NCBI GenBank assembly: GCA_963791905.1
Contig: CAWBTX010000004.1
Span: forward strand, 558,001-622,000
Source of the DNA: Gaiellasilicea sp963791905
GTDB taxonomy: Bacteria > Actinomycetota > Thermoleophilia > Gaiellales > Gaiellaceae
Direction: 5' to 3'
Length of the DNA stretch: 64,000 bases
The notes beneath the pieces are model-generated. The model searched no databases and was not told the DNA's origin. It worked only from the letters and a program-made list of their open reading frames with translations. How positions within the stretch are numbered: position 1 is the first letter of the stretch; every line of letters starts with the position of its first letter. The position numbers were made by a program, and so were the translations under genes. Shown one piece after another: positions 6,734 through 15,168 of this stretch.

Positions 6734-9571
6734 ATGGCCGCCGACGAGCTGATCGTCCACGGGGCCCGCGAGCACAACCTCAAGGACATCGACGTCCGGC
6801 TGCCGCGGAACGCCCTTGTCTGCATCACGGGACTCTCGGGCTCCGGAAAGTCGTCGCTCGCGTTCGACACGATCTACGCCGAGGGCCAGCGCCGCTACGT
6901 CGAGAGCCTCTCCGCCTACGCGCGCCAGTTCCTCCAGATGATGGAGAAGCCGGACGTCGACTCGATCGACGGGCTCTCGCCGGCGATCTCGATCGACCAG
7001 AAGACGACGTCGCGCAACCCGCGCTCGACGGTCGGCACCGTCACCGAGATCTACGACTACCTGCGCCTCCTCTTCGCGCGCGTCGGCCGGCCGCACTGCC
7101 CGGTCTGCGGGCGTCCGATCGCCGGCCAGAGCCTCGACCAGATCGTCGAGCAGATCCTGGCGCTGCCCGAAGGGACGAGGTTCACGGTCAACGCGCCGGT
7201 CGTACGCGACCGCAAGGGCGAGTTCCGCGACGTCCTCGACGAGCTGCGCGCCGACGGCTTCACCCGCGTGAAGGTCGACGGCGAGGTGCGCCTGCTCGAA
7301 GAGGAGATCACCCTCGACAAGAAGTTCAAGCACTCGATCGACGTCGTCGTCGACCGGCTCGTGCTCAAGGCCGACCTCCGCCAGCGGCTGACGCAGTCGG
7401 TCGAGACCGCCGTCGCGCTCGCGGACGGGCTCATCGCCGTGGACGTCATCGACGGAGCGGAGATGTTGTTCAGCGAGAAGCTCGCGTGCCCCGAGCACGG
7501 CGTCTCGCTGCCGGAGCTGCAGCCGCGCATCTTCTCCTTCAACTCGCCGCACGGCGCCTGTCCACGCTGCACGGGCCTCGGGTCGCAGCTCGAGATCGAC
7601 CCGGACCTGATCGTGCCGGACGCATCCGTCTCGATCGGCGAGGGGGCGCTCGTGCCGTGGTCGGTCGGCAACGGGGGGTTCTACGAGTCGGTCGTCCAGG
7701 CCGTCGCCGAGCGCTACGAGATCGACCTCGACACGCCGTGGAACGAGCTCACGGAGGAGCAGCAGAACCTCTTCCTGTACGGGACGAACGGTGACCGCGT
7801 CTACGTGCAGTACCGGAACCGGATGGGGCGGCGGCGCTCGTACACGATGGCCTTCGAGGGCATCATCGCCTCGCTCGAGCGGCGCTACAAGGAGACCGAC
7901 TCCTCACAGCAGCGCGAGCGGATCGAGGAGTACATGAGCTTCCGGCCGTGCCCGACCTGCAAGGGCGCCCGGCTCAAGCCGGAGGTGCTCGCGGTGACGA
8001 TCGGGGGCAAGTCGGTCCACGAGTTCACGCGCATGTCCGTCACGCGGGCGCTGCAGTTCCTGGACGAGCTCGACCTGACGAAGACCGAGGAGCTGATCGG
8101 CCACCGGATCGTGAAGGAGATCCGCGAGCGCCTGACCTTCCTCGACAACGTCGGCGTCGGCTACCTGCAGCTCGACCGCGCGGCCAAGACGCTCTCGGGC
8201 GGCGAGGCGCAGCGGTTGCGGCTGGCGACGCAGATCGGCTCGCAGCTGGTCGGCGTCCTGTACATCCTGGACGAGCCGTCGATCGGCCTCCACCAGCGCG
8301 ACAACGACAAGCTGATCGCGACGCTGCAGCGGCTCAAGTCGCTCGGCAACAGCGTCCTCGTCGTCGAGCACGACGAGCAGATGATGCGCACCGCGGACTG
8401 GCTCGTCGACATGGGCCCGGGCGCGGGCGAGCACGGCGGCGAGGTCGTCGCGGAGGGCACGGCGGCGCAGGTGATGAAGGCGAAGCACTCGGTCACCGGC
8501 AAGTTCCTCTCCGGGGAGCGCCAGATCGCGGTGCCGCCGCGGCGCGGAGACGACCGCGGCCACTTCACCGTCCGCGGCGCCTCGATGCACAACCTGAAGG
8601 GGATCGACGTCGAGTTCCCGGTCGGCAAGTTCGTCTGCGTCACCGGCGTCTCGGGCTCCGGCAAGTCGACCCTCGTCAACGAGATCGTCTACAAGGCGCT
8701 CGCGAATCGGCTCAACAAGATGCGGATGAAGCCGGGCGATCACGAGGGCGTCGACGGCATCGAGGTGTTCGACAAGGTGATCGACATCGACCAGAAGCCG
8801 ATCGGCCGCACGCCGCGCTCGAACCCGGCGACCTACATCGATCTCTTCACGCACATCCGCGAGCTGTACTCGCTGACGCCCGAGGCGAAGGTCCGCGGCT
8901 ACAAGCCCGGCCGGTTCTCGTTCAACGTGCGCGGCGGCCGCTGCGAGACCTGCAAGGGCGACGGGACGATCAAGATCGAGATGCACTTCCTGCCCGACGT
9001 CTACGTGCCGTGCGAGACCTGCCACGGCCACCGCTACAACAAGGAGACGCTGGAGGTGCGCTTCAAGGGCAAGTCGATCGCGGACGTGCTCGAGATGTCG
9101 GTCGAGGAGGCGCTGACGTTCTTCGCCAAGATCCCGAAGCTGCGCCGGCGCCTGCAGACGCTGCACGACGTCGGCCTCGACTACATCAAGCTCGGCCAGC
9201 CGGCGACGACGCTGTCCGGGGGCGAGGCGCAGCGCGTCAAGCTCGCCGCCGAGCTCTGCAAGGTCGCGACGGGCCGTACGCTCTACATGCTCGACGAGCC
9301 GACGACCGGCCTCCACTTCGCCGACATCGAGAAGCTGCTCGAGGTGCTGCAGCGGCTCGTCGACGCCGGCAACACCGTGCTCGTGATCGAGCACAACCTC
9401 GACGTGATCAAGCAGGCCGACTGGATCGTCGACCTCGGCCCCGAGGGCGGCGAGGCGGGCGGCGAGCTGATCGCGGCGGGGACGCCCGAGGAGGTCGCCG
9501 ACGTCGAGGGCTCGTTCACGGGCCAGTTCCTCCGCAACGTGCTCGGACGGCGCGCAGCCGTCGCGGCCTAA
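6734..9571 (+). CDS. uvrA: Excinuclease ABC subunit A
   Basis: UvrA is the damage-recognition ATPase of nucleotide excision repair; it loads UvrB on distorted DNA. The 945-residue protein carries two ABC ATPase modules: Walker A GLSGSGKSS near residue 33 and GVSGSGKST near residue 640. There are two ABC signatures (TLSGGEAQR, both halves) and two Walker B segments (LYILDEPSIGLH, LYMLDEPTTGLH). Zinc-finger cysteine pairs occur as CPVCG, CPEHG/CPRC, CPTCKG, CETCKGDG and CETCHGH. Length and motif order are canonical. The ATG at 6734 is preceded by an SOS-controlled promoter. Confidence 0.98.
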   Translation: MAADELIVHGAREHNLKDIDVRLPRNALVCITGLSGSGKSSLAFDTIYAEGQRRYVESLSAYARQFLQMMEKPDVDSIDGLSPAISIDQKTTSRNPRSTVGTVTEIYDYLRLLFARVGRPHCPVCGRPIAGQSLDQIVEQILALPEGTRFTVNAPVVRDRKGEFRDVLDELRADGFTRVKVDGEVRLLEEEITLDKKFKHSIDVVVDRLVLKADLRQRLTQSVETAVALADGLIAVDVIDGAEMLFSEKLACPEHGVSLPELQPRIFSFNSPHGACPRCTGLGSQLEIDPDLIVPDASVSIGEGALVPWSVGNGGFYESVVQAVAERYEIDLDTPWNELTEEQQNLFLYGTNGDRVYVQYRNRMGRRRSYTMAFEGIIASLERRYKETDSSQQRERIEEYMSFRPCPTCKGARLKPEVLAVTIGGKSVHEFTRMSVTRALQFLDELDLTKTEELIGHRIVKEIRERLTFLDNVGVGYLQLDRAAKTLSGGEAQRLRLATQIGSQLVGVLYILDEPSIGLHQRDNDKLIATLQRLKSLGNSVLVVEHDEQMMRTADWLVDMGPGAGEHGGEVVAEGTAAQVMKAKHSVTGKFLSGERQIAVPPRRGDDRGHFTVRGASMHNLKGIDVEFPVGKFVCVTGVSGSGKSTLVNEIVYKALANRLNKMRMKPGDHEGVDGIEVFDKVIDIDQKPIGRTPRSNPATYIDLFTHIRELYSLTPEAKVRGYKPGRFSFNVRGGRCETCKGDGTIKIEMHFLPDVYVPCETCHGHRYNKETLEVRFKGKSIADVLEMSVEEALTFFAKIPKLRRRLQTLHDVGLDYIKLGQPATTLSGGEAQRVKLAAELCKVATGRTLYMLDEPTTGLHFADIEKLLEVLQRLVDAGNTVLVIEHNLDVIKQADWIVDLGPEGGEAGGELIAAGTPEEVADVEGSFTGQFLRNVLGRRAAVAA

Positions 9572-9573
9572 TA

Positions 9574-9740
9574 AGGAGCTCGGTTCAAAATGAGCGCCAT
9601 CACCGCTCTGGCGCGCTCGGCGGCGCGTGGACTGCGTCCTCGGTCGCGCCGTATCTCTTCGATACGGGCGCTCCCTGCGTCCTTGCCACACACCACCGAT
9701 CGCACCAGATCGGCGGGGCGTCATTCTGAACCGAGCTCCT
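9574..9740. repeat. 167-bp element with ~24-bp terminal inverted repeats
   Basis: The left arm at 9574-9598 (AGGAGCTCGGTTCA, then AATGA and CGCC) is the inverse complement of the right arm at 9717-9740, with one mismatch and one extra base. The interior has further dyads: GGAC-tgc-GTCC, GCGCC-GTATC-tcttc-GATAC-GGGCGC near 9643-9672, and CCGATC-gcacca-GATCGG near 9698-9715. No convincing ORF lies inside. It sits exactly between the uvrA stop and the next gene's ATG. It could be a MITE-like non-autonomous element or a highly structured RNA. No target-site duplication is obvious. Confidence 0.7.
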
Positions 9741-9743
9741 GAC

Positions 9744-10328
9744 ATGGACGAGCTCGCGCCTGGCCTGCGGCGCTGGTCGGCGTGGCACGACCACTGGGAG
9801 GAAGAGGTCGGCTCGGTCGCCGTCGACACCGACGACGGGCTCGTCCTGATCGACCCGATCGAGCCGCCCGCCGAGCTCCGCAAGCCCGCCCATGTGCTCG
9901 TCACGGTCTTCTGGCACGCGCGCGCGACGAAGGGGTTGCCCGGCCGCGTCTGGGCGGGATCGCGCTCGGCGAAGCCGCTGGCGAACCGCGGCATCCACGT
10001 GAGTGACGTCGCGAAGGCCGATGACACGCTGCCCGGCGGGATCCACGCGTTTCAGACGGCTCGTCCGGCCGAGCTCGTCTACTGGCTGCCCGAGCAGCGG
10101 GCGCTCGTCGTCGGCGACGTCCTGCTCGGCGCGGGTGCCAAGCCGCGCCGGACGGACGACCCGCTGCGGCTCTGCCCCGAGCGCTGGCTCGGCAAGGCGA
10201 CGCACGCCGATCTCCGCGAGTCGCTGCGGCCGCTGCTCGAATTGCCCGTTCAGCGGGTGCTCGTCTCGCATGGCAAGCCCGTGCTGCGCGGCGGCAAGCG
10301 GGAGCTGGAGCGGCTGCTCTCGCGGTAG
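9744..10328 (+). CDS. MBL-fold-like hydrolase, degenerate metal site
   Basis: A 194-residue protein whose pattern (GSVAVDTDDGLVLIDP, then HVLVTVFWHARAT, LVVGDVLLG, VLVSHGKPVL) follows the metallo-beta-lactamase fold. The usual HxHxDH motif is replaced by FWHARATKG, so metal binding and catalysis may differ or be lost. Similar short MBL-like proteins are common in actinomycetes. The ATG at 9744 starts three bases after the inverted-repeat element, leaving no clear ribosome-binding site of its own; translation may depend on the element's folded RNA or on leaderless initiation. Confidence 0.75.
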   Translation: MDELAPGLRRWSAWHDHWEEEVGSVAVDTDDGLVLIDPIEPPAELRKPAHVLVTVFWHARATKGLPGRVWAGSRSAKPLANRGIHVSDVAKADDTLPGGIHAFQTARPAELVYWLPEQRALVVGDVLLGAGAKPRRTDDPLRLCPERWLGKATHADLRESLRPLLELPVQRVLVSHGKPVLRGGKRELERLLSR

Positions 10329-10365
10329 CAGGACCTCCGGGCGTGCCCACGCCGTAGTTCCTGAT

Positions 10366-10482
10366 GTGCTCGCGCTCGTCCTTGCGATGCTCGCGCTGGC
10401 GGCGCCCTCGTCGAGCGCCCGGTACGAGCGGGCTGGACTTTCGGTCGAGGTGCCGGCCGGCTGGATCGTGGTCGAGCGCCCC
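10366..10482 (+). pseudogene. Remnant 5' end of a secreted protein gene
   Basis: From a GTG at 10366 the frame encodes a clean signal-peptide-like start (VLALVLAMLALAAPSSSA) followed by YERAGLSVEVPAGWIVVERPL. This is typical of the beginning of small secreted proteins with an 'EVPAGW' first beta-strand. The reading then runs into the antisense of the VapC gene, where homology-like sequence stops. No continuation is found on the other side of the toxin-antitoxin pair. The simplest reading is a gene truncated by insertion of the TA module or by a deletion. Confidence 0.5.
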
Positions 10483-10902
10483 TTAGGCGTCCGCCGGCAG
10501 GAGCGTGAACGGCCGCCCGTCGAGCGTTCGGAGCGCGCGGAAGTGCCGCTCGTCGAGCGTCAGCACGCGATTCGTCCCGCGGCGCGCAGCGAGGACGACG
10601 ATCGAGGCGTCCGTCAGCCCGATGTCGAGGTCGGCGTAGTGCCGCAGCACTCGAACGGCCTCGCCGACGTCGTGGCGGTCGAGCTTCGCGAGCTCGTATG
10701 CTCCGTCGGCCACCTCGTCGGCAAGACTGAGCGAGAAGCTCGGTCCGAGGTTGCGCGTGAGCAGATAGTCCGTTTCGGCGAGCACGAACGGTGACAGGAG
10801 GGCGTCCCGAGCCTCGGCGAGGAGCGCCGTGCGGGCGGCCACGTGAAGTCGCTCCGATTCGTCGAGCGCAGCGATGATGCCGCTCGTGTCGAGCAGAATC
10901 AA
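10483..10902 (-). CDS. vapC: VapC-family PIN-domain toxin
   Basis: A 139-residue PIN-domain ribonuclease. The acidic active-site residues are visible: D5 in LLDTSGIIA, the Glu in LAETDYLL, the Asp in GLTDASIVVLA and the Asp in LDERHF. The start is a TTG at 10902 that overlaps the antitoxin stop by four bases, so the pair is translationally coupled as usual for type II TA modules. The toxin is expected to cleave RNA when not bound by its partner; the target is unknown. Confidence 0.9.
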   Translation of the reverse strand: MILLDTSGIIAALDESERLHVAARTALLAEARDALLSPFVLAETDYLLTRNLGPSFSLSLADEVADGAYELAKLDRHDVGEAVRVLRHYADLDIGLTDASIVVLAARRGTNRVLTLDERHFRALRTLDGRPFTLLPADA

Positions 10903-11123
10903 TCGCGGGCGAAGCCCTCAGCGAGAAGCTCATCGACACGTTCGGCGATGTCGCCCCGCCCGCTATTGAAGAGCGGGAGCTTCGGGAGCGGACGCTCGAG
11001 CGGCGGAACGGCGGCGTCCACCGCGGCTCTGATCACTTCAGCCTCGGAGAGGTCGCGCTCGCGCGCTGCTTGCTCCACGCGCCGCTTCAGGTCCTCCGGG
11101 AGATAGATGGTCGTCTTGACCAT
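10899..11123 (-). CDS. vapB: Ribbon-helix-helix (CopG-type) antitoxin
   Basis: A 74-residue protein. The N-terminal strand VKTTIYLPEDLKRRVE plus ERDLSEAEVIRAAVD is the ribbon-helix-helix DNA-binding fold. The C-terminal tail (PKLPLFNSGRG, RVDELLAEGFARD) is the expected toxin-wrapping segment. The ATG at 11123 gives the canonical MVKTTIYL start; a GTG three codons upstream is possible. It is the first gene of the TA operon and probably represses its own promoter. Confidence 0.88.
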   Translation of the reverse strand: MVKTTIYLPEDLKRRVEQAARERDLSEAEVIRAAVDAAVPPLERPLPKLPLFNSGRGDIAERVDELLAEGFARD

Positions 11124-11146
11124 GCCATACACGGTACCATACGTGC
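11119..11146 (-). promoter_or_regulatory. Putative VapB autoregulatory operator
   Basis: Two direct CCATAC hexamers (11125-11130 and 11137-11142, plus strand) are spaced by 12 bp, about one helical turn, and flank a GGTACC palindrome just upstream of the antitoxin start. Ribbon-helix-helix repressors typically bind such short phased repeats, so this is the likely operator. Confidence 0.5.
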
Positions 11147-11147
11147 G

Positions 11148-11660
11148 CTAGACGCAGAGCTCCGGCGTGAAGGCCTGGTGGCCGCGGCCCGGCTGGCAGC
11201 GTTGGGCCCAGCGGGCAGAGTCGATCAGCCAGGTTCCGTCCGGTCGCCGGCTCAGCGTCAGGTCGTAGCGCCGTGCGCGCACGGAGTCGTCGGCGAGACC
11301 GTCCAGCACGAGCGAGGTCGTTGCGGTGTCTCCGTTCGACGTCCCCTGATACGAGCTGCTGCCTGTCTCCATTTCCTCGCGCTGGACGAACTCCGCGGTG
11401 ACGAGGGCGATGTCGCGCTCCCAGGGCTCGTCGACGCTCTCCGCGTAGGCGTTGAACTCGTCCACGGGCAGAGTCCCGTCGGCCGGCGGCGGCTCGGGGA
11501 TCCCCGCCCAGCTGCCGGGCGGCGCCGTCGTCGTCGTGCCGGAGGGAACGGTCTCGGTGACGGTGACCGGCTCGGTGACCGTGACCGTCTCGGTCGCCTC
11601 GTCGTCGCCGCCGCAGGCGCCCGCCAGCAGGACGAGCAGCAGCGCGGCCGACCGGAGCAT
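11148..11660 (-). CDS. Putative lipoprotein with Thr/Val-rich linker
   Basis: A 170-residue protein with a lipoprotein signal (LLLVLLAGAC, lipobox LAGAC) followed by an acidic segment and a repetitive ETVTVTEPVTVTET linker, which is typical of actinobacterial surface lipoproteins. The C-terminal ~100 residues form a small alpha/beta domain (NAYAESVDEPWERDIALVTAE; DLTLSRRPDGTWLIDSARW) resembling NTF2-like or SnoaL-type domains. No catalytic motif is seen. The ATG overlaps the stop of the upstream thioesterase by one base. Confidence 0.7.
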   Translation of the reverse strand: MLRSAALLLVLLAGACGGDDEATETVTVTEPVTVTETVPSGTTTTAPPGSWAGIPEPPPADGTLPVDEFNAYAESVDEPWERDIALVTAEFVQREEMETGSSSYQGTSNGDTATTSLVLDGLADDSVRARRYDLTLSRRPDGTWLIDSARWAQRCQPGRGHQAFTPELCV

Positions 11661-12061
11661 CAGAGCACGGCTTGTGTCTGCGTCACGCGGGCGACGTGCT
11701 TCTCGGCGTCGTCGAAGAGGTCGGTCTCGACGACGATCGTCGTGCGGCCGCGGTGGAGTGGTCGCGAGCGCGCGTGCACGTACCCCTCGCGGACGGCCCG
11801 GAAGAAGTTCGTCTTCGATTCGATCGTCGCCGTTCCGGCAGCCCCGTCGGGCAGGTTGAGGAAGGCGCAGAACCCGCCGGCGGCGTCGGCCAGCGCCATC
11901 AACGCGCCCCCATGGAGCATCCCGCCGGCGGTGCACAGCCGCTCCTCCCAGGCGAGCCGGGCTCGTACCTCCTCCGGCCCCGCGTCGACGACCTCGACCC
12001 CGAGGACGCCCGCGAAGGGCATCGCAGCGCGAACCTCGTCGGTCGTGGTCGTCGCGTCCAT
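11660..12061 (-). CDS. PaaI-family hotdog thioesterase
   Basis: A 133-residue hotdog-fold protein. The family core LHGGALMALADAAGG (HGG with the following catalytic Asp) is present, with the C-terminal beta-sheet strands EGYVHARSRPLHRGRTTIVVETDL. It is expected to hydrolyse acyl-CoA thioesters, possibly aromatic acyl-CoA as in PaaI; the substrate is unknown. The ATG at 12061 opens the two-gene unit with the downstream lipoprotein. Confidence 0.88.
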   Translation of the reverse strand: MDATTTTDEVRAAMPFAGVLGVEVVDAGPEEVRARLAWEERLCTAGGMLHGGALMALADAAGGFCAFLNLPDGAAGTATIESKTNFFRAVREGYVHARSRPLHRGRTTIVVETDLFDDAEKHVARVTQTQAVL

Positions 12062-12136
12062 TCGCGCCCGACGATAGCGGCGATCACCCGAACGGGTATG
12101 CGCGGAACAGGCCCCGTGGTCGATGTTTCGAGCGAC

Positions 12137-12883
12137 ATGCTGCGGCGTGCCTTCACCCTTGCGGCGGCTCTGGCTGCGCTGGCCGTCGCCACCGGCTGCA
12201 GCACCGTCGAGGGTCAGCGCGCGCAAGAGCTGCTCCTGCAGGCCCAGGCGGCGGAGTCGGAGCTGCGGACGGCCGCATTCGAGGCCGGGCTCTCGTTCAC
12301 GCTCTCGGGTCAGAGAGTCGAGGTGCTGCTCGAGGGTGCGGGCTCGGAGAAGGCCCAGTACGTCTCGATGAGCGCGAGCGGCCTCCCCGGAGTCGCGTTC
12401 GACGCTGCGTTCGTGCTTCGGGGCGACACGGCCTGGATCCGGATGAACGGGGCGTGGCGGCGCACGAGCGTTCCGACCGGCGTCGACCTCGGTCAGTCTG
12501 CGTCCCTCGGCTCCGCGGCGTTCCAGGAGCTGACGAAGCACGTGAAGGGAGTACGCGTATCGGAGCACGAGCTCGTCGGCGGCAAGCCCGTCACGATCAT
12601 CGCCGGCGAGATCGACACCGTCGGGCTGCTCGGCTCGCTGGCGAAGCTCTCGAGCCTCGGCGACGCTGCTCCGGAAGGGCTGGAATTGCCCGACTTCGGC
12701 GAGCTCGGCGCCAAGATCGGTGACATCCACGCCATCCTGACGATCGACGAGCAGACCCATCTCCTCTCGTCCGCGCTCGTCAAGCTCGAGGTCGAGGCGG
12801 CGGGCGAGAAGCTCCAGCTCGAGCTTCGCTACCGCCTGACCGCCGCGAACGAGCCGGTGGAGATCCCGGCGCCCTCGGGCTAA
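12137..12883 (+). CDS. Putative lipoprotein (LppX/LprG-like)
   Basis: A 248-residue exported protein: signal peptide LRRAFTLAAALAALAVATGCS with lipobox VATGC. A long beta-rich domain follows, with repeated phrases such as FTLSGQRVEVLLEG, FDAAFVLRGDTAWIRMNGAW and HLLSSALVKLEVEA. The pattern resembles the LolA/LppX/LprG half-barrel lipoproteins that shuttle lipids in actinobacteria, but this is an architectural guess. It lies 16 bases upstream of a Yip1-like membrane gene on the same strand. Confidence 0.7.
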   Translation: MLRRAFTLAAALAALAVATGCSTVEGQRAQELLLQAQAAESELRTAAFEAGLSFTLSGQRVEVLLEGAGSEKAQYVSMSASGLPGVAFDAAFVLRGDTAWIRMNGAWRRTSVPTGVDLGQSASLGSAAFQELTKHVKGVRVSEHELVGGKPVTIIAGEIDTVGLLGSLAKLSSLGDAAPEGLELPDFGELGAKIGDIHAILTIDEQTHLLSSALVKLEVEAAGEKLQLELRYRLTAANEPVEIPAPSG

Positions 12884-12899
12884 CCACTACCCTCATCGC

Positions 12900-13523
12900 A
12901 TGTCCCCGGAGCGCGAGTGGTGGCTGCGCGTGCCGGCCGTCTTTCTCAGCCCGAGGTCTGTCTTTGCAGCGCTCCGCAACGACTCGGACGACGACATCGA
13001 CGCGCGCTCGGAGCCCGTCCTCGCGCTCGTCCTCCTCGCCGGCATCGCCGCGGCCCTGGCCTCGCCGACGGCACGCACGCTGTACGACGACCCGGTCTAC
13101 GACCGGGCTCTCGTCGCGGTGTGGGCGTTTCTTGCGGGCGGGCTGACAGCGATCGTCGGCTACTTCGTCATCGGCGGCGCGCTCCACCTGGCCGCGCGGG
13201 GCCTCGGCAGCCTCGGCACGTACCAGCGCACCCGGCACCTGCTCGGGTTCGCGGTCGCGCCGCTCGCGCTCTCGCTGCTCCTCCTCTGGCCGCTCGAGCT
13301 CGCCCTCTTCGGCGGCGACCGCTTCGGGCGAGGCGGCTCCGACGATGCGACGGCCGGTGAGTTCTTCGGCGCCCTGGAGCTCGCGTTCGGCCTCTGGTCG
13401 GCGCTGCTCCTCCTGATCGGCATCCGCACGGTCCACGGCTGGACCTGGTGGCGCTCCCTCGGCGTGGTCGCCCTGATGGCGCTGTTCCTAGCGGCGTTCT
13501 GGTACCTCGCCGCGCTCCTCTAG
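12900..13523 (+). CDS. Yip1-like multispan membrane protein
   Basis: A 207-residue protein with five predicted transmembrane helices (about residues 42-58, 73-95, 112-135, 150-170, 185-205) and an N-terminal WWLRVPAVFLSPRSVFAALR motif. This motif is characteristic of bacterial Yip1/DUF1282-type membrane proteins. The function is unknown. The last 36 bases overlap the 3' end of the convergent panB gene. Confidence 0.7.
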   Translation: MSPEREWWLRVPAVFLSPRSVFAALRNDSDDDIDARSEPVLALVLLAGIAAALASPTARTLYDDPVYDRALVAVWAFLAGGLTAIVGYFVIGGALHLAARGLGSLGTYQRTRHLLGFAVAPLALSLLLLWPLELALFGGDRFGRGGSDDATAGEFFGALELAFGLWSALLLLIGIRTVHGWTWWRSLGVVALMALFLAAFWYLAALL

Positions 13524-14398
13524 CGCCTCCTCGAAGAGCGCGAGCTCCTCCTCCGGCATCGCGTAGGTGTGCTGCTCCTCGGGGAAGCGGCGCTCGCGGA
13601 CGTCCGCCACGTACGCGGAGACTGCCCGCTTGATCTCGGCCGACAGGTCGGCGTACTGCTTGACGAACCGCGGCGCGCGGCCCTCGTAGAGCCCGAGCAG
13701 GTCGTGCCAGACGAGGACCTGGCCGTCGCAGCCCGGGCCGGCGCCGATCCCGATTGTCGGGATCTCGAGCGCTTCGGTGATCCGCTCGGCAACCGGGGCC
13801 GGGACGGCCTCGAGCACGAGCGCGAAGACGCCCGCCGCCTCGAGCGCGAGCGCGTCCTCGTAGAGCCGCCGCGCCTTCTCGGCGGTGCGGCCCTGCGCCT
13901 TGAAGCCGCCGAGCATCGTCGCCGACTGGGGTGTCAGGCCGATGTGGCCCATGACCGGGATCCCGGCGCCGACGAGCGCCTGCACGCGCGAGAGGGTCGC
14001 TCCGGCGCCCTCGACCTTGACCGCGTCCGCGCTCGCCTCCTTGAGGAAGCGGATCGCGTTGTGCAGGGCCTCCTCGTCCGAGACCTGGAACGAGCCGAAC
14101 GGCATGTCCGCGACGACGAGCGGCCGGCGCGCGCCGCGGTTGACGGCCCGCGTCAGCACGATCAGCTCAGCCATTGTCGCCGGCACCGTCGAGTCGTGGC
14201 CGAGCACGGTCATCGCGGCGGAGTCGCCGACGAGGATGATGTCGGCCCCAGCCTCGTCGGCGAGCCGTCCGGACGGCGCGTCGTAGGCGGTGATCATCGC
14301 GATCGGCTGGTGCCGCGCCTTCAGCTCGACGAGCTCGGTCAGCGGCAGCTTGCCGGGCGCCGGCGTTCCGGGGCGGGCTTGCGCGGGCGGGTGGTCAT
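13488..14398 (-). CDS. panB: 3-methyl-2-oxobutanoate hydroxymethyltransferase, N-terminal frameshift
   Basis: PanB transfers a hydroxymethyl group from methylene-THF to ketoisovalerate, the first step of pantothenate synthesis. The core matches strongly: MITAYDAPSGRLADEAGADIILVGDS, VVADMPFGSF, VKVEGA, GIPVMGHIGLTPQ and PTIGIGAGPGCDGQVLVWHD. The natural ATG at 14398 overlaps the panC stop (ATGA) but is out of frame with the core. One missing C in the CCCC run near 14370 would give MTTRPRKPAP followed by the core. The inferred lesion is a deletion, the opposite sign to most others in the window. Confidence 0.92.
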
Positions 14399-15168
14399 GA
14401 GGTGCGCTCCTTGTCGAGGACGACGTTGTCGATGAGTCGGACGGGGCCGATGCGGACTGCCGCGGCGAGGACCCGAGGTTCGAAGTCGGCGACCGCGATG
14501 TAGTCGACGTCGAGGCCGTCGAGCGCCTGACGGGCAGTGTCGAGATCACGTGTCGCGAGCGCCCGCGGCAGCGCGAGGGCAACGCGGCGCTGCTCGGGCG
14601 TGAGCTGGGCGTTGCGGGAGGAGAGGGCAAGGCCGTCCGGATCGCGAATCGTCGGCTGCACGCGGATCTCGAGCTCGAGGTCGAGATCGCGAACGAGCCG
14701 CCTCAGGACCGCGACCTGCTGGGCGTCCTTCTGCCCGAAGTAGGCGCGTTCGGGCCGGACGATGTTGAAGAGCTTCAGGCAGACGGTCGCCACGCCGCGG
14801 AAGTGGCCGGGCCGGTAGGCACCTTCGAGGACGCGGCCGAGCTCCTCGACCTCGACCCACGTCTGGAAGCCGGGCGGGTACATCTCGTCCGCGCTCGGGG
14901 CGAACAAGAGGTCGACGCCGGCCGCGTCGGCGAGCTCGGCGTCCGCGGCCTCGTCGCGCGGATAGCGGCTCAGGTCGGCGGCCTTGTCGAACTGGGGCCC
15001 GTTGACGAAGAGGCTCGCGACCACGCTGTCGCACTCGGCCCGGGCGGCCTCGAAGAGCGACGCGTGGCCTGCGTGCAGCCCGCCGAGCGTGGGCACGAGG
15101 CCGACGGAGCCGCCGCGTCGGGGCTCGAGCGCGCTCCGCACGTCGGCGATCGTCCGGACGATCTTCAT
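14395..15168 (-). CDS. panC: Pantoate--beta-alanine ligase
   Basis: PanC condenses pantoate with beta-alanine using ATP. The 257-residue protein has the nucleotidyltransferase signatures VPTLGGLHAGHASLF (PTMGxLHxGH type), VASLFVNGPQFD, YPRDEAAD, YFGQKDAQQV and GLALSSRN. Length is slightly short but usual for actinobacteria. It is coupled to the upstream DUF2520 gene and the downstream panB by four-base overlaps, forming one operon. Confidence 0.96.
   Translation of the reverse strand: MKIVRTIADVRSALEPRRGGSVGLVPTLGGLHAGHASLFEAARAECDSVVASLFVNGPQFDKAADLSRYPRDEAADAELADAAGVDLLFAPSADEMYPPGFQTWVEVEELGRVLEGAYRPGHFRGVATVCLKLFNIVRPERAYFGQKDAQQVAVLRRLVRDLDLELEIRVQPTIRDPDGLALSSRNAQLTPEQRRVALALPRALATRDLDTARQALDGLDVDYIAVADFEPRVLAAAVRIGPVRLIDNVVLDKERTS

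Noticed and set aside
9574..9740. Integron attC site or T-box leader as explanation of the inverted-repeat element
   Set aside because: No GTTRRRY/RYYYAAC core sites are present, and no T-box consensus or specifier loop is seen; a generic inverted-repeat element is the supported description.
7904..10027. 707-codon open frame antisense to uvrA
   Set aside because: It is composed of repetitive Asp/Leu/Arg stretches mirroring the uvrA codons; uvrA itself is unambiguous.
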